44,141 nt of DNA from Bordetella parapertussis (GTDB taxonomy: Bacteria > Pseudomonadota > Gammaproteobacteria > Burkholderiales > SG8-39), in NCBI GenBank assembly GCA_945861875.1, contig CAMAWC010000025.1:1-44141 (forward strand), written 5' to 3'. Numbering within the stretch: position 1 is the first letter of the stretch; each line of letters starts with the position of its first letter. Both the position numbers and the translations under genes were made by a program. The notes under the pieces are model-generated. The model did not search any database. It saw only the letters and a list, made by a program, of their open reading frames with translations, and was not told the origin of the DNA. Below, piece by piece: positions 25,894 to 34,195 of this stretch.

Positions 25894-26945
25894 GGCACGA
25901 CTGCTATGGTGTCTTCGGTGCGCAAACAGCGCGCCATATGCTGCGCCGAGAGCATAACCACCGGCGGCGATGTGCGGCGGCAGTCCCCGCTGGCAAGGCG
26001 GCAGCGCTCGGCAAAAGCACAACCCTCGGGCAGCAGGCTCAGATCGGGGGGCGCGCCGGCAATGGTGTCCAGGCGCGGGCGGACGTTGCCCGACCTGGCC
26101 AGGGCGCCTTCGGCGCGGCCGCGCAACAGGGCGAGGGTGTAGGGGTGACGGGGTGAGCGGATCACGGTGGCGACCGGGCCTTCTTCAACGATGCGGCCAG
26201 CGTACATTACGGCGATTCGATCCGCCACTTCGACGGCCGCGCCAATGTCATGGGTGACAAAAATAACGGACAAGCCGAACTCGCGTTGCAGTTCGCGCAA
26301 CAGCAAGAGAATCTGGATTTGCACCGTGGCATCCAGCGCCGTGGTGGGTTCATCGGCCAGCAGCAATTGCGGCCGGCAGGCCAGGGCCAGCGCGATCATG
26401 GCGCGCTGGCGCATTCCCCCGGACATCTCGTGCGGATAGGCATCCAGCCGGCGCTCCGGACTCGGGATGCGCACCCGCTCGAATAATTCCAGCGCGCGCT
26501 GCCTTGCCGCGCCATGGGTGACGGCCTCATGGCGGCGTATCGATTCGATGATCTGCGCCCCCACCGTATAAACCGGATCGAGTGCCAGCAGCGGTTCCTG
26601 GAAAATCATCGAGGCAACCCTGCCGCGAAAGCTGGCCAGCCCGGCCGGATCGAGTGAAAGCACGTCCTGCCCGCCCACTCCGATGCGTCCGGTGATGGTG
26701 GTGCGGCGTTCGTTGTGCAGGCGCAGCACCGAGCGCAAGGTCACGCTCTTGCCCGAACCCGATTCGCCTATCAGTGCGACCACCTCGCCGCGCTGCACCC
26801 GCAGGTCGACGCCATTGACGGCCTGCACGGGGCGCCGCCCGCCGGTGAAGGTGACCTGCAAATTCTGGATTTCAACGTAAGGCCCTTGCGCGGGCGTTCG
26901 ATCTGCACCGTCCACCGGCAGGCTGGAACGCAGGCCGGAACTCAC
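25890..26945 (-). CDS. Peptide-type ABC importer ATPase, DppD/OppD-like
   Basis: This protein of 351 residues has Walker A GESGSGKS, signature MSGGMRQRAMIALAL, Walker B LLLADEPTTALD and switch region VTHDIGAAVEVAD. It ends with the oligopeptide-transporter C-terminal domain, whose Cys motif is visible as CAFAERCRLASGDC. It is one of two ATPases in a classic Dpp/Opp importer. It overlaps both the upstream OppF-like gene and the downstream racemase gene by four bases, so the genes are tightly coupled. Confidence 0.93.
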   Translation of the reverse strand: MSSGLRSSLPVDGADRTPAQGPYVEIQNLQVTFTGGRRPVQAVNGVDLRVQRGEVVALIGESGSGKSVTLRSVLRLHNERRTTITGRIGVGGQDVLSLDPAGLASFRGRVASMIFQEPLLALDPVYTVGAQIIESIRRHEAVTHGAARQRALELFERVRIPSPERRLDAYPHEMSGGMRQRAMIALALACRPQLLLADEPTTALDATVQIQILLLLRELQREFGLSVIFVTHDIGAAVEVADRIAVMYAGRIVEEGPVATVIRSPRHPYTLALLRGRAEGALARSGNVRPRLDTIAGAPPDLSLLPEGCAFAERCRLASGDCRRTSPPVVMLSAQHMARCLRTEDTIAVVP

Positions 26946-27958
26946 GCGGCCATCCCGCCGGAGGCTGCGGCACGACTGTGGCCGCTGCCCGGCTCATACA
27001 TCAGGCAGGCAACGGCATGTGTCGAGGTCAAGCCGCAGAGCCGGGGAATCGTTTGGGCGCACACCGCCTGGGCCTCGGGGCAACGGGTGTGGAAACGGCA
27101 TCCTGTCGGCGGGTCGATCGGATTGGGCGGATCACCGCTCAGCGCCGGTTGTTCGGTGCGGTGATCCGGATCCATGGAGGGAATCGAGGAGAGCAGCGCC
27201 CGTGTGTAGGGATGGGCGGGCTGCTCAAACAGTCCCTCGGCGGGGCCGATTTCAACCACCTGGCCAAGATACATCACCATCACCCGGTCGCTGATGAAAC
27301 GCACGACGTTGAGGTCGTGGCTGATAAACACGTAGGTCAGGCCAAAGGCATCCTTCAAGTCGAGCAACAGGTTCAATACCTGGGCTTCGACCGATTTATC
27401 GAGGGCGGACACCGCTTCATCAAGGATTACCACGCGCGGCTGCAGCGCCAGGGCGCGCGCGATGTTGACGCGCTGCCGTTGTCCGCCGGACAGCTCGTGG
27501 GGATAACGTGCCGCGAAACGACCGGGCTCCAGGCCGACCCGGGCAAGCAGGTTGTGCGCACGCTGTTTGGCCTCGGCGAGCGCGACGCCGTGGACCTGCG
27601 GACCGAACGCAATCGAGTCTTCCACGGTCAGGCGCGGATTGAGCGATGCGTAGCTGTCCTGGAAGACCATCTGCACCTGGCGGCGGAATGCCTTGAGCGG
27701 AAGATCCCGGGTGCCGACGGCGGCACCATCAAAAATCACCTCGCCCGCCGTCGGGTCGATCAATTGCATCAGCAGCCGCGCGGTCGTGCTTTTGCCGCAG
27801 CCCGATTCACCAACCACGCCCAGGGTCTCGCCTGGCAAGACGTCAAAATCGATGCTGTCGACCGCGCGCACAACGCCACCGCCGCCGCCGAAAATGCTTT
27901 TTTTCAGGGGAAAGTGCTTGGTCAGCCCTTTGATGCGAAGCAGGGGCAGCGCGCTCAT
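26942..27958 (-). CDS. Peptide-type ABC importer ATPase, DppF/OppF-like
   Basis: This protein of 338 residues has Walker [11 protein letters not shown]-loop [12 protein letters not shown], signature [15 protein letters not shown] and Walker [13 protein letters not shown]. The C-terminal oligopeptide domain is marked by [14 protein letters not shown]. The SxNPR motif in the Q-loop is typical of the F subunit, which separates it from the D-type neighbour. The start at 27958 ([12 protein letters not shown]) overlaps the stop of the permease gene; a longer in-frame start would lie inside that gene. It acts on the cytoplasmic face of the importer. Confidence 0.93.
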   Translation of the reverse strand: MSALPLLRIKGLTKHFPLKKSIFGGGGGVVRAVDSIDFDVLPGETLGVVGESGCGKSTTARLLMQLIDPTAGEVIFDGAAVGTRDLPLKAFRRQVQMVFQDSYASLNPRLTVEDSIAFGPQVHGVALAEAKQRAHNLLARVGLEPGRFAARYPHELSGGQRQRVNIARALALQPRVVILDEAVSALDKSVEAQVLNLLLDLKDAFGLTYVFISHDLNVVRFISDRVMVMYLGQVVEIGPAEGLFEQPAHPYTRALLSSIPSMDPDHRTEQPALSGDPPNPIDPPTGCRFHTRCPEAQAVCAQTIPRLCGLTSTHAVACLMYEPGSGHSRAAASGGMAA

Positions 27959-28833
27959 TGCTTGTTGTCCATGGCCGAGCGCAGGCTGTCGGAGAGCAGG
28001 TTGAAGGTGATCGAGGTCATGAAAATCATCGCTCCGGGCAAAGCGGCCACCCAGGGTTGCGCATATATTGCCGTGCGCAGGGTATTGAGCATCAGACCCC
28101 ATTCGGGTTCGGGTGGTTTGACGCCCAGGCCAAGGAAGCTCAAACCGGAGGCGAGGATCATCGACACGGCAATCAGACTGGTGGAATACACGAATATGGG
28201 CCCCAATACATTGCCGAGCACATGCACCCGGACGATGGTGAAGGCGTTGGCCCCCGAAGCGCGGGCCGATTCGACATAGTCGCGGCCGCGCACCTGCGTG
28301 GTCACGCTCTCGGCAACCCGCGCAATCGGCGGGATGAAGACCATGGTGAGCGAAATAAGCGAATTGAAAATGCCCGCGCCCAAGGCGCCGGACAGCGCGA
28401 TGGCGAGGAGCACCGAGGGAAAGGCATAGAACACGTCAACGGTGCGCATGATGACGCTGTTGACCCATCCGCCGCTGTAACCGGCGAGCAATCCAATGGC
28501 GGTGCCGATGAAAAAGGCCAGGAATACCGGCGTCAGCCCCATGAACAGGGACAAACGGGCCCCCACTATCAGGCGCGACAGCATGTCCCGCCCGAGTTCG
28601 TCGCTGCCAAGCAGATAGCCGGCGGAGCCGATCGGTTTGAGTCGCGAAAGCATCGACGGTTGGTAGGGGTCGGCGGGAGCCAGCAAGGGTCCCAGGATTG
28701 CCATGATGAGGAGAATTAGAACCGCGGTGCCCGCGCCCAGCGCCACCTTGTCGCGCAGCAGTCGCGACAGAACCGAGCGCCAGTAGCCCGGAGAGTGCTC
28801 GAGGACAGCTACGGCAAGAGAGGGTGAGGTCAC
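27955..28833 (-). CDS. Peptide-type ABC importer permease, DppC-like
   Basis: This protein of 292 residues has an N-terminal OppC-like helix (about 32-54, [20 protein letters not shown]) and the binding-protein-dependent transport domain. The coupling motif is seen in [27 protein letters not shown]. Five to six membrane segments are visible. The C-terminal [18 protein letters not shown] is a hallmark of DppC/OppC. It is 14 bases downstream of the DppB-like gene and overlaps the ATPase gene. Confidence 0.93.
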   Translation of the reverse strand: MTSPSLAVAVLEHSPGYWRSVLSRLLRDKVALGAGTAVLILLIMAILGPLLAPADPYQPSMLSRLKPIGSAGYLLGSDELGRDMLSRLIVGARLSLFMGLTPVFLAFFIGTAIGLLAGYSGGWVNSVIMRTVDVFYAFPSVLLAIALSGALGAGIFNSLISLTMVFIPPIARVAESVTTQVRGRDYVESARASGANAFTIVRVHVLGNVLGPIFVYSTSLIAVSMILASGLSFLGLGVKPPEPEWGLMLNTLRTAIYAQPWVAALPGAMIFMTSITFNLLSDSLRSAMDNKQ

Positions 28834-28847
28834 GGGTTCAGGGCGGG

Positions 28848-29801
28848 TCAGGTTCTGGCAATGCGCGGGTCGAGCAGGGTCTGCACGACGTCAACCAGGA
28901 GATTGAGCAACACGAAGAACATCGCCAGTACCAGGATGGTGCCCTGTAGCAGGGGTAAATCGCGCTGGAAAATAGCGGAGTTCAAGAGGAAACCGGTGCC
29001 CGGCCAGGAAAACACCGTTTCGATCAGGATAGAGCCGCCGAGCAGATAGCCCAGCTGCAGACCCATGACGGCCAGCGCCGTCGGTGCCGCGTTTTTCACA
29101 ACATGTTGAAAAATGCCAAACTGGGTCAGGCCCTTGGCGCGCAGGCCGACGACGAACTCCTGGTCAAGAATGTCGGCAACCAGGGCGCGGACCGTGCGCG
29201 CGATAATGCCCATCGGTATCACCGACATGGTGAGGGCGGGCAGGAGCATGAATTGCAGATGTTCCCAGTCCCACGCCCAGGCATCCGATCCGCCCGGCCC
29301 CATCCCGGTCGCGGGCAACCAGTTCAGTATTGCGGCAAACACGATTACCATGACCATGCCAAGCCAGTAGTGCGGCACGCTCACGCCCAGCACCGACAAC
29401 ATGGACGCGGTCCGGTCGACCCATGAGTTGCGAAAGTAGCCGGCAACAAATCCGAACAGGCAGCCCATGATGAAGCCGATCAGGGTCGCGACCGCCGCAA
29501 GACGCAGCGTGTTGACAACCGCGCGCATCACCTCGCTCGCAACCGGCCGGCCGCTGGCGATGGACATGCCCAGGTCGCCATGCAGGGCGCGCCACACCCA
29601 GCTGGCGAACTGCTCCGGATAACTGCGATTGAACCCGTACAGTTCGCGCAACTGGGCGGCAAGATCCGCGGAGGCGTCCGGGGGCAGGATGGAGACCAGC
29701 GGATCGCCGGGCGCCAGGTGGACCAGCGCAAAGCAAACCAGGGCCACGCCCAGCATGATGGGCAGGGCGTAGACCGTCCGCCGGAGCAGGTAATAGAGCA
29801 A
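28848..29801 (-). CDS. Peptide-type ABC importer permease, DppB-like
   Basis: This protein of 317 residues begins MLYYLLRRTVYALPIMLGVAL, the typical first helix of DppB/OppB. The periplasmic segment HLAPGDP follows, then the coupling region (RALVADILDQEFVVGLRAKGLTQ) and PGTGFLLNSAIFQRDLPLLQG near the end. It forms the inner-membrane pore with the DppC-like protein. It starts 21 bases after the stop of the binding-protein gene. Confidence 0.94.
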   Translation of the reverse strand: MLYYLLRRTVYALPIMLGVALVCFALVHLAPGDPLVSILPPDASADLAAQLRELYGFNRSYPEQFASWVWRALHGDLGMSIASGRPVASEVMRAVVNTLRLAAVATLIGFIMGCLFGFVAGYFRNSWVDRTASMLSVLGVSVPHYWLGMVMVIVFAAILNWLPATGMGPGGSDAWAWDWEHLQFMLLPALTMSVIPMGIIARTVRALVADILDQEFVVGLRAKGLTQFGIFQHVVKNAAPTALAVMGLQLGYLLGGSILIETVFSWPGTGFLLNSAIFQRDLPLLQGTILVLAMFFVLLNLLVDVVQTLLDPRIART

Positions 29802-29822
29802 ACGAGCTCCGGCCCGTCAGCT

Positions 29823-31481
29823 TCAGTCCATCGTCATCGTCGCGATATCGATGAACCAGCTGCGCGGTTGCACGACGTTTTTGACCTTCGGACTGATGGC
29901 GCGCGGGCCGACGTCATGCGCGATCCAGACGAAAGCGGCGTCATCAACGATGCGCGCGTGCAACTTGGCCAGGGCGGCGTCGCGCGCCTTGTCATCGAAG
30001 CTGGTGCGTGCGTTGGCGATCAGCTTGTCAATCTCGTCGTTGCCGTAGTAACCCCAGTTATTGGAAACCGGCGGAAACGCCTTGGTGCTGGAGAAACGAA
30101 CCATGGCAAAGAACGGATCCATCGCCGCGAAGCTCACATTGATGGCATTGGAGCCGTTGGCGGAGGGATCCTTCGCGCCCTTGCGCCAGTTGGTGAAAAG
30201 GGTGTTCCATTCAATCACGTCGAACTGAACGTCAAAATTGCATGCCTTGAGGGACTGCTGCACAAACTCGTTCATCGGCAGGGGTTGCATCTGCCCCGAT
30301 CCTGATGCGGATATCTGCACTTTGACTTTCAGCGGTTTTGCCGCCGTATGCCCCGCGGCCGCCATCAATTTCCTGCCGGCGTCCTGGTCAAATTTAATAT
30401 CAAAAGCGGGGTTGCCCCACCACGGGTGTCCGGGCGGAACGGTTCCCTTGGGTATACCCATCATGCCGCCCAGCAACTTGAGCAAGCCGGTGCGATCGAC
30501 GCACAGGTTGGCGGCCTGGCGCACGCGCTTGTCCAGCCAGGGCGAACCTTCGGCAAACGACAGTTGCCACGGCCAGACGTGGGGCTGCTGGTTGAAGTAG
30601 ATCTTGTTGCCGCGTCCCTGGATCGAGGCCATGGCATCGGGTGACGGTGCTTCGATCCAATCAACCTGGCCGGACAAAAGCGCCGCGCTGCGGGCATTGG
30701 CTTCGGGCATGGGCAGCATCACCACGCGGTCAATCTTGGGTGTGCGCTTGGGATCCCAATAGGTCTTGTTGGCCACCACTTCCAGGCGTTCACGCGGGAC
30801 AAAGCGCGCCATCTTGAAGGGGCCGGTGCCGGAGGCATCGGCGGCAAAAGCCGTCCAGGCGGTTTTTGCTTTGTCAGCCGCACTCTGGCTGGCGGGCGCG
30901 GCATCAAATTTCTTTTGCCAGTGCGCCGGCGAGGCCATGAAAAGATTGGTCAGGTTGAGCGTCAGGAAGGCATCCGGTTCGCTGGTCACCAGTTCGACGG
31001 TCAGGTCATCGATCTTGCGCGCGCTGCGCAGCGTGGGCATGCGCGAGGCGGTAACACCCACCTGGCTGGCGTCGAAGTACGGCGCATCCTTGTCCAGAAC
31101 TTTGCGCACGTTCCAGACCACGGCATCGGCATTGAAAGCCGAGCCATCGTGGAACTTCACCCCGGGGCGCAGCTTGAAGACCCATTTGGTCTTGTCCTTG
31201 GCGTCCACCGCCCAGCTGAGCGCGAGGCCGGGGATCAGGACGCTGGGCGCGTCGGCCTTGGAAAGATCCCAGTGCGTCAACGCGTCGTACATCGGGATAC
31301 CGGTGAAACGATTGCCCTCAAACCCCTGGTCGGGCTGGCCCAGGGTACGCGGGATGTCCGCCGCGGTCATGGCGATGCGGAGGGTTTTTTCCTGCGCAAA
31401 GGCGCCGGACAATGGCAGCGCCAGCATGAGGGCGGCCACGGCCGCGCGAATTTCAAGACTTTTTGTAATGGATCGTTTCAT
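29823..31481 (-). CDS. Peptide-type ABC importer periplasmic binding protein, DppA/OppA-like
   Basis: This protein of 552 residues belongs to the SBP_bac_5 family. It has a signal peptide (MKRSITKSLEIRAAVAALML, cleaved near GAFAQE). The mature protein contains WAVDAKDKTKWVFKLRPGVKFHDGSAF (a long conserved stretch near 90-116) and ADAVVWNVRKV. These proteins bind peptides, opines, glutathione or other bulky ligands, so the ligand need not be a peptide; the racemase and carbamoyl hydrolase suggest a ureide or modified amino acid. AGGGGA precedes the start. It is the first gene of the importer operon, with an inverted repeat in its promoter region. Confidence 0.93.
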   Translation of the reverse strand: MKRSITKSLEIRAAVAALMLALPLSGAFAQEKTLRIAMTAADIPRTLGQPDQGFEGNRFTGIPMYDALTHWDLSKADAPSVLIPGLALSWAVDAKDKTKWVFKLRPGVKFHDGSAFNADAVVWNVRKVLDKDAPYFDASQVGVTASRMPTLRSARKIDDLTVELVTSEPDAFLTLNLTNLFMASPAHWQKKFDAAPASQSAADKAKTAWTAFAADASGTGPFKMARFVPRERLEVVANKTYWDPKRTPKIDRVVMLPMPEANARSAALLSGQVDWIEAPSPDAMASIQGRGNKIYFNQQPHVWPWQLSFAEGSPWLDKRVRQAANLCVDRTGLLKLLGGMMGIPKGTVPPGHPWWGNPAFDIKFDQDAGRKLMAAAGHTAAKPLKVKVQISASGSGQMQPLPMNEFVQQSLKACNFDVQFDVIEWNTLFTNWRKGAKDPSANGSNAINVSFAAMDPFFAMVRFSSTKAFPPVSNNWGYYGNDEIDKLIANARTSFDDKARDAALAKLHARIVDDAAFVWIAHDVGPRAISPKVKNVVQPRSWFIDIATMTMD

Positions 31482-31520
31482 GTCGTCCCCTATGTGTTAA
31501 AGGTCATAGCCAAGAAGCCA

Positions 31521-31560
31521 GTATCTTATGCAAGATACATACCAAGAGTTGTGATTCTTG
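31521..31560. promoter_or_regulatory. Inverted repeats upstream of the dpp-like operon
   Basis: GTATCTT-ATGC-AAGATAC at 31521-31538 has perfect 7-base arms. A second, weaker pair, CAAGA at 31543-31547 and TCTTG at 31556-31560, lies beside it. Both are 40-80 bases upstream of the binding-protein start, which is read on the minus strand. They are unlike the RutR-type sites and could bind a GntR/FCD- or LysR-type regulator not encoded here. No T tract follows, so a terminator is unlikely. Confidence 0.4.
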
Positions 31561-31605
31561 TGTGCCACGTGCACCAGGCAAGACTATGCGTTAATTGTCG
31601 CACGC

Positions 31606-32922
31606 CTAACATGCATTTCCTTTATACGGCCTCACTACGGTAGTGCATGCGCGCTCCAGTATGGCATGCATGAGCACATTGCAGCCTGCCGTAATGTGCC
31701 CGGGTTGGGCGTCTTCAATCTCGTTATGGCTGATGCCCCCGGCGCAGGGAATAAAAATCATCCCGCCCGGAGCCAGTCTGGCCATGTAAATGGCATCGTG
31801 CCCGGCACCCGAGACCGCCATCATGCTCGAATAGCCCAGCTTGTCGGCGGCACGCTGGATGGCGCTGATGCATTCGGGATGAAAATCCTGTGCCGAGTAA
31901 GACGATACGAGATCGATCTGGATGGGCAGGCCCGACTCGCGGGTGAGCTCGGCCGCGCGCGCCTTGACCTCCCCGGCCATCTGGTCGACCAGCGCATCGG
32001 TGGCATTGCGAAAATCCATGCTGAACTTGACCCTGCCCGGGATCACATTGCGGCTGTTGGGATGCACTTGCACCATGCCCACCGTGCCGCGGCCATGCGG
32101 GCCGTGTCGCAGTGCCGTCGCGACCACCTCCTGCATCAGTTGCGTGGCGACCTGCAGGGCATCCTTTCGAAGTGCCATCGGTGTCGGGCCGGCGTGCGCT
32201 TCCATGCCGGTAACGGCGCAGTCAAACCAGCGTATGCCCAGGACGCCCTGTACCACACCGATGGTTTTTTCATGGTCTTCGAGTACCGGCCCCTGTTCGA
32301 TATGCGCCTCAAAGTAGGCGCCGACCGGATGGTCGCCGGGCTCCTCGTCGCCAAGGTAGCCGATGCGGGCAAGTTCTTCCTTGACCGTTTTTCCGTCCAC
32401 GTCCGTGGCCGCATAGGCATGCTCAAGGCTAAAGGCGCGGGCAAACACACCCGAGCCCATCATCACCGGAACAAAGCGCGAGCCTTCCTCATTGGTCCAG
32501 AACGCGACCTCGATGGGGGCGTCGGTCTGCACGCCGTGATCGTTCAGGGTGCGCACCACTTCAATGCCCGCCAGGACGCCATAATTGCCGTCAAATTTTC
32601 CGCCCGTGGGCTGGGTATCGATATGGCTGCCGGTCATGACCGGAGCAAGGCGGTTGTTGCGTCCCGGCCGGCGCATGAAGGTGTTGCCGATCTTGTCAAC
32701 GGTGACCGACATGCCGGCCTCCTTGGCCCAGCGTATGACCAGGTCGCGCCCCGCCTTGTCAAGGTCCGACAGGGCGAGGCGGCATACGCCGCCTTTCGGG
32801 GTAGCGCCCACTTGCGCCAACTCCATCAGCGAACGCCACAGGCGGTCGCCATCGACACGAAGACGGCTCCAGTCGGGCGGGGAGGACGATGTCATGGCGC
32901 GCTCATTGATCGGTATAGTCAT
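31606..32922 (-). CDS. Zn-dependent amidase, N-carbamoyl-L-amino-acid hydrolase/beta-ureidopropionase type
   Basis: This M20-family protein has 438 residues. The metal ligands are visible: His100 in TGSHIDTQP, Asp111 in GGKFDGNYG, Glu145-Glu146 in WTNEEGSRF, His207 in AHIEQGPVLE, and a late His in GISHNEIEDAQPGH. The dimerisation domain with GMEAHAGPTPM lies between. Such enzymes cleave N-carbamoyl amino acids, ureidopropionate or ureidoglycolate to the amino acid, CO2 and ammonia. The start is uncertain: 32922 gives MTIPINERAM, 32895 gives MTSSSPPDW, and 32973 overlaps the candidate operator. It is upstream of, and in line with, the importer operon. The RutR-like site at 32974 fits a pyrimidine/ureide role. 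Confidence 0.88.
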   Translation of the reverse strand: MTIPINERAMTSSSPPDWSRLRVDGDRLWRSLMELAQVGATPKGGVCRLALSDLDKAGRDLVIRWAKEAGMSVTVDKIGNTFMRRPGRNNRLAPVMTGSHIDTQPTGGKFDGNYGVLAGIEVVRTLNDHGVQTDAPIEVAFWTNEEGSRFVPVMMGSGVFARAFSLEHAYAATDVDGKTVKEELARIGYLGDEEPGDHPVGAYFEAHIEQGPVLEDHEKTIGVVQGVLGIRWFDCAVTGMEAHAGPTPMALRKDALQVATQLMQEVVATALRHGPHGRGTVGMVQVHPNSRNVIPGRVKFSMDFRNATDALVDQMAGEVKARAAELTRESGLPIQIDLVSSYSAQDFHPECISAIQRAADKLGYSSMMAVSGAGHDAIYMARLAPGGMIFIPCAGGISHNEIEDAQPGHITAGCNVLMHAILERACTTVVRPYKGNAC

Positions 32923-32973
32923 ATCGATTCCGTATAACCCGTTCCTTGGTGCTGGCGGCTGTAAAATGGACAA

Positions 32974-32989
32974 TTGGCCGGTTGGTCAA
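32974..32989. promoter_or_regulatory. Imperfect RutR-like operator, site 5
   Basis: TTGGCCGGTTGGTCAA keeps the TTGRCY-N4-RGTCAA pattern with one arm mismatch (TTGGC for TTGAC). It lies between the divergent carbamoyl hydrolase and universal stress protein genes, about 50 bases from the hydrolase start. It may extend the regulon of the TetR protein to ureide use, but could be a chance match. Confidence 0.4.
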
Positions 32990-33072
32990 GAGTGTGCCCA
33001 AAGCCTGTTTAGTTTGCCAGAACGCAAGGGTTGAATGTCCATAGCGAACGACAATTTCATCGGAGAAGAGCC

Positions 33073-33515
33073 ATGTTCAAGCACATCATGATCCCCGTTG
33101 ACGGTTCCGAGCTTGCCGACAAGGCCGTCGGCGAAGGTCTCAAGCTGGCCAAGGCGTTTGGCGCCAAGGTCACCGCCTTGATCGCCGAGCACGAGTACGA
33201 GCTTCCGACTTACGGCCAGATTGCGTCGCACAGCGCCGTTTCGGTGCCCGAGCATGAGCGCAGGATCAAGGAGCATGCGGCGAAGATCCTCGAGGCCGTC
33301 TCCGCCCGCGCCAAAGAGCTCGGTGTGCGATTTGAGGGCCGCTTAATGGAGAATGACGAGCCGTATGCGGCCATCGTCAAGGCCGCGACCGAGGGCGGCG
33401 TCGACCTGATCGTTATGGCGAGCCACGGCCGCCACGGCCTCGGCGCGCTGTTTTCGGCAGCCAGACCCAGGAAGTGATGTCGCATTCCAAGATTCCGGTG
33501 CTGGTTTATCGTTGA
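33073..33515 (+). pseudogene. Universal stress protein (UspA family) with a frameshift near the C-terminus
   Basis: The start MFKHIMIPVDGSELADKAV is standard for a UspA-family protein. It has the ATP-type loop around MASHGRHGLGAL, corresponding to G-2x-G-9x-G(S/T). In the present frame it stops at 33477 after 134 residues, ending ALFSAARPRK. In the adjacent frame the sequence continues GSQTQEVMSHSKIPVLVYR and stops at 33515, which is the canonical UspA ending. One base is missing near the TTTT run at 33451-33455. With it restored, the protein has 147 residues, the family norm. Either the gene is a recent frameshift mutant or the base was lost in sequencing. Confidence 0.85.
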
Positions 33516-33615
33516 AGCGGGTTATCGCTGATACGGGTTTGCCGCGGCTGTCCACGGCGGGGAGGCTTGCGCGTTAAGCAACTTCGAGCGTAAGTGTTTG
33601 CTGGATTCCGGCTGA

Positions 33616-33644
33616 TTGTCGGGTGACGGTGAATCCGGTAGCAT
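33616..33644 (+). promoter_or_regulatory. Candidate sigma-70 promoter of the cytochrome c gene
   Basis: TTGTCG at 33616-33621 and TAGCAT at 33639-33644 are separated by exactly 17 bases and lie about 50 bases upstream of the cytochrome start. The match to consensus is moderate, so this is tentative. Confidence 0.35.
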
Positions 33645-33692
33645 GCGCCGTCGCACAAATTTCAATCCCAGTCGTAGCCCTAAGGAGTAGTC

Positions 33693-34004
33693 ATGAAACA
33701 AGTCGTTATTTTGGCCGCCGGCCTGTTCATCACCGGTCTTGCGCACGCCCAGGCCCCCGATCCGGCCAAGCTGGCGGCGGATAAAGCCTGCATGGCCTGC
33801 CACGCCATCGGCAACAAGGTGGTCGGCCCCGCCTACAAGGATGTCGCCGCCAAGTACAAGGGCAATGCCAAGGCCGAAGCTATGCTGGTGCAAAAAGTCA
33901 TCAAGGGTGGTTCCGGCGTGTGGGGCCAGATCCCGATGCCGCCAAACGCCTCGCTCAAGGAAGACGAGGCCAAGATCCTGGTCAAATGGGTTCTCAGCCA
34001 GTAG
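33693..34004 (+). CDS. Small class I cytochrome c (c551/c552 type)
   Basis: This precursor of 103 residues has a signal peptide (MKQVVILAAGLFITGLAHA) and one heme site, CMACH at 33-37 (Cys33, Cys36, His37). The axial Met is probably Met82 in GQIPMPPN. The mature size of about 85 residues matches periplasmic c551/c552 electron carriers, which donate electrons to terminal oxidases, peroxidases or nitrite reductase. AAGGAG precedes the ATG. It is a single gene with its own probable promoter and a strong terminator after it. No oxidase genes are nearby, so its partner is not known. Confidence 0.95.
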   Translation: MKQVVILAAGLFITGLAHAQAPDPAKLAADKACMACHAIGNKVVGPAYKDVAAKYKGNAKAEAMLVQKVIKGGSGVWGQIPMPPNASLKEDEAKILVKWVLSQ

Positions 34005-34046
34005 CCAGGGCCAGTCCCTCGTCCGAACGGGGCGATCGGGTAAAAG

Positions 34047-34078
34047 GCCGGCAGAGCGTTCAGGCTGCCGGCTTTTTT
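34047..34078 (+). terminator. Rho-independent terminator after the cytochrome c gene
   Basis: GCCGGCAG at 34047-34054 pairs perfectly with CTGCCGGC at 34065-34072, with a 10-base loop, and is followed by six T residues. This is a clear intrinsic terminator 43 bases after the cytochrome stop. Confidence 0.9.
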
Positions 34079-34138
34079 ATTGTCCTACTTCCTTAATTTA
34101 ATGGAGAAATGGGCACGTTCCCCATTACAATGCCGGAA

Positions 34139-34168
34139 TTGACAGGCCTTGTTGCCGGTCAGCATAAT
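34139..34168 (+). promoter_or_regulatory. Strong candidate sigma-70 promoter of the liv-type operon
   Basis: A perfect -35 TTGACA (34139-34144) and CATAAT (34163-34168, five of six matches) are 18 bases apart, 28 bases before the binding-protein start. It is the best promoter match noticed in the window and fits high expression of a binding protein. Confidence 0.65.
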
Positions 34169-34195
34169 CTGCCGTTCACGTCTTGGAGAAAAACC

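Noticed and set aside
31521..31538. The GTATCTT/AAGATAC repeat as a terminator of the carbamoyl hydrolase transcript
   Set aside because: The stem is AT-rich with a 4-base loop and no T tract follows in either direction, so an operator is more likely.
34109..34195. A longer N-terminus of the LivJ-like protein from ATG 34109
   Set aside because: It would bury the lipobox signal peptide 29 residues inside the protein and overlap the likely promoter; ATG 34196 has a proper ribosome-binding site.
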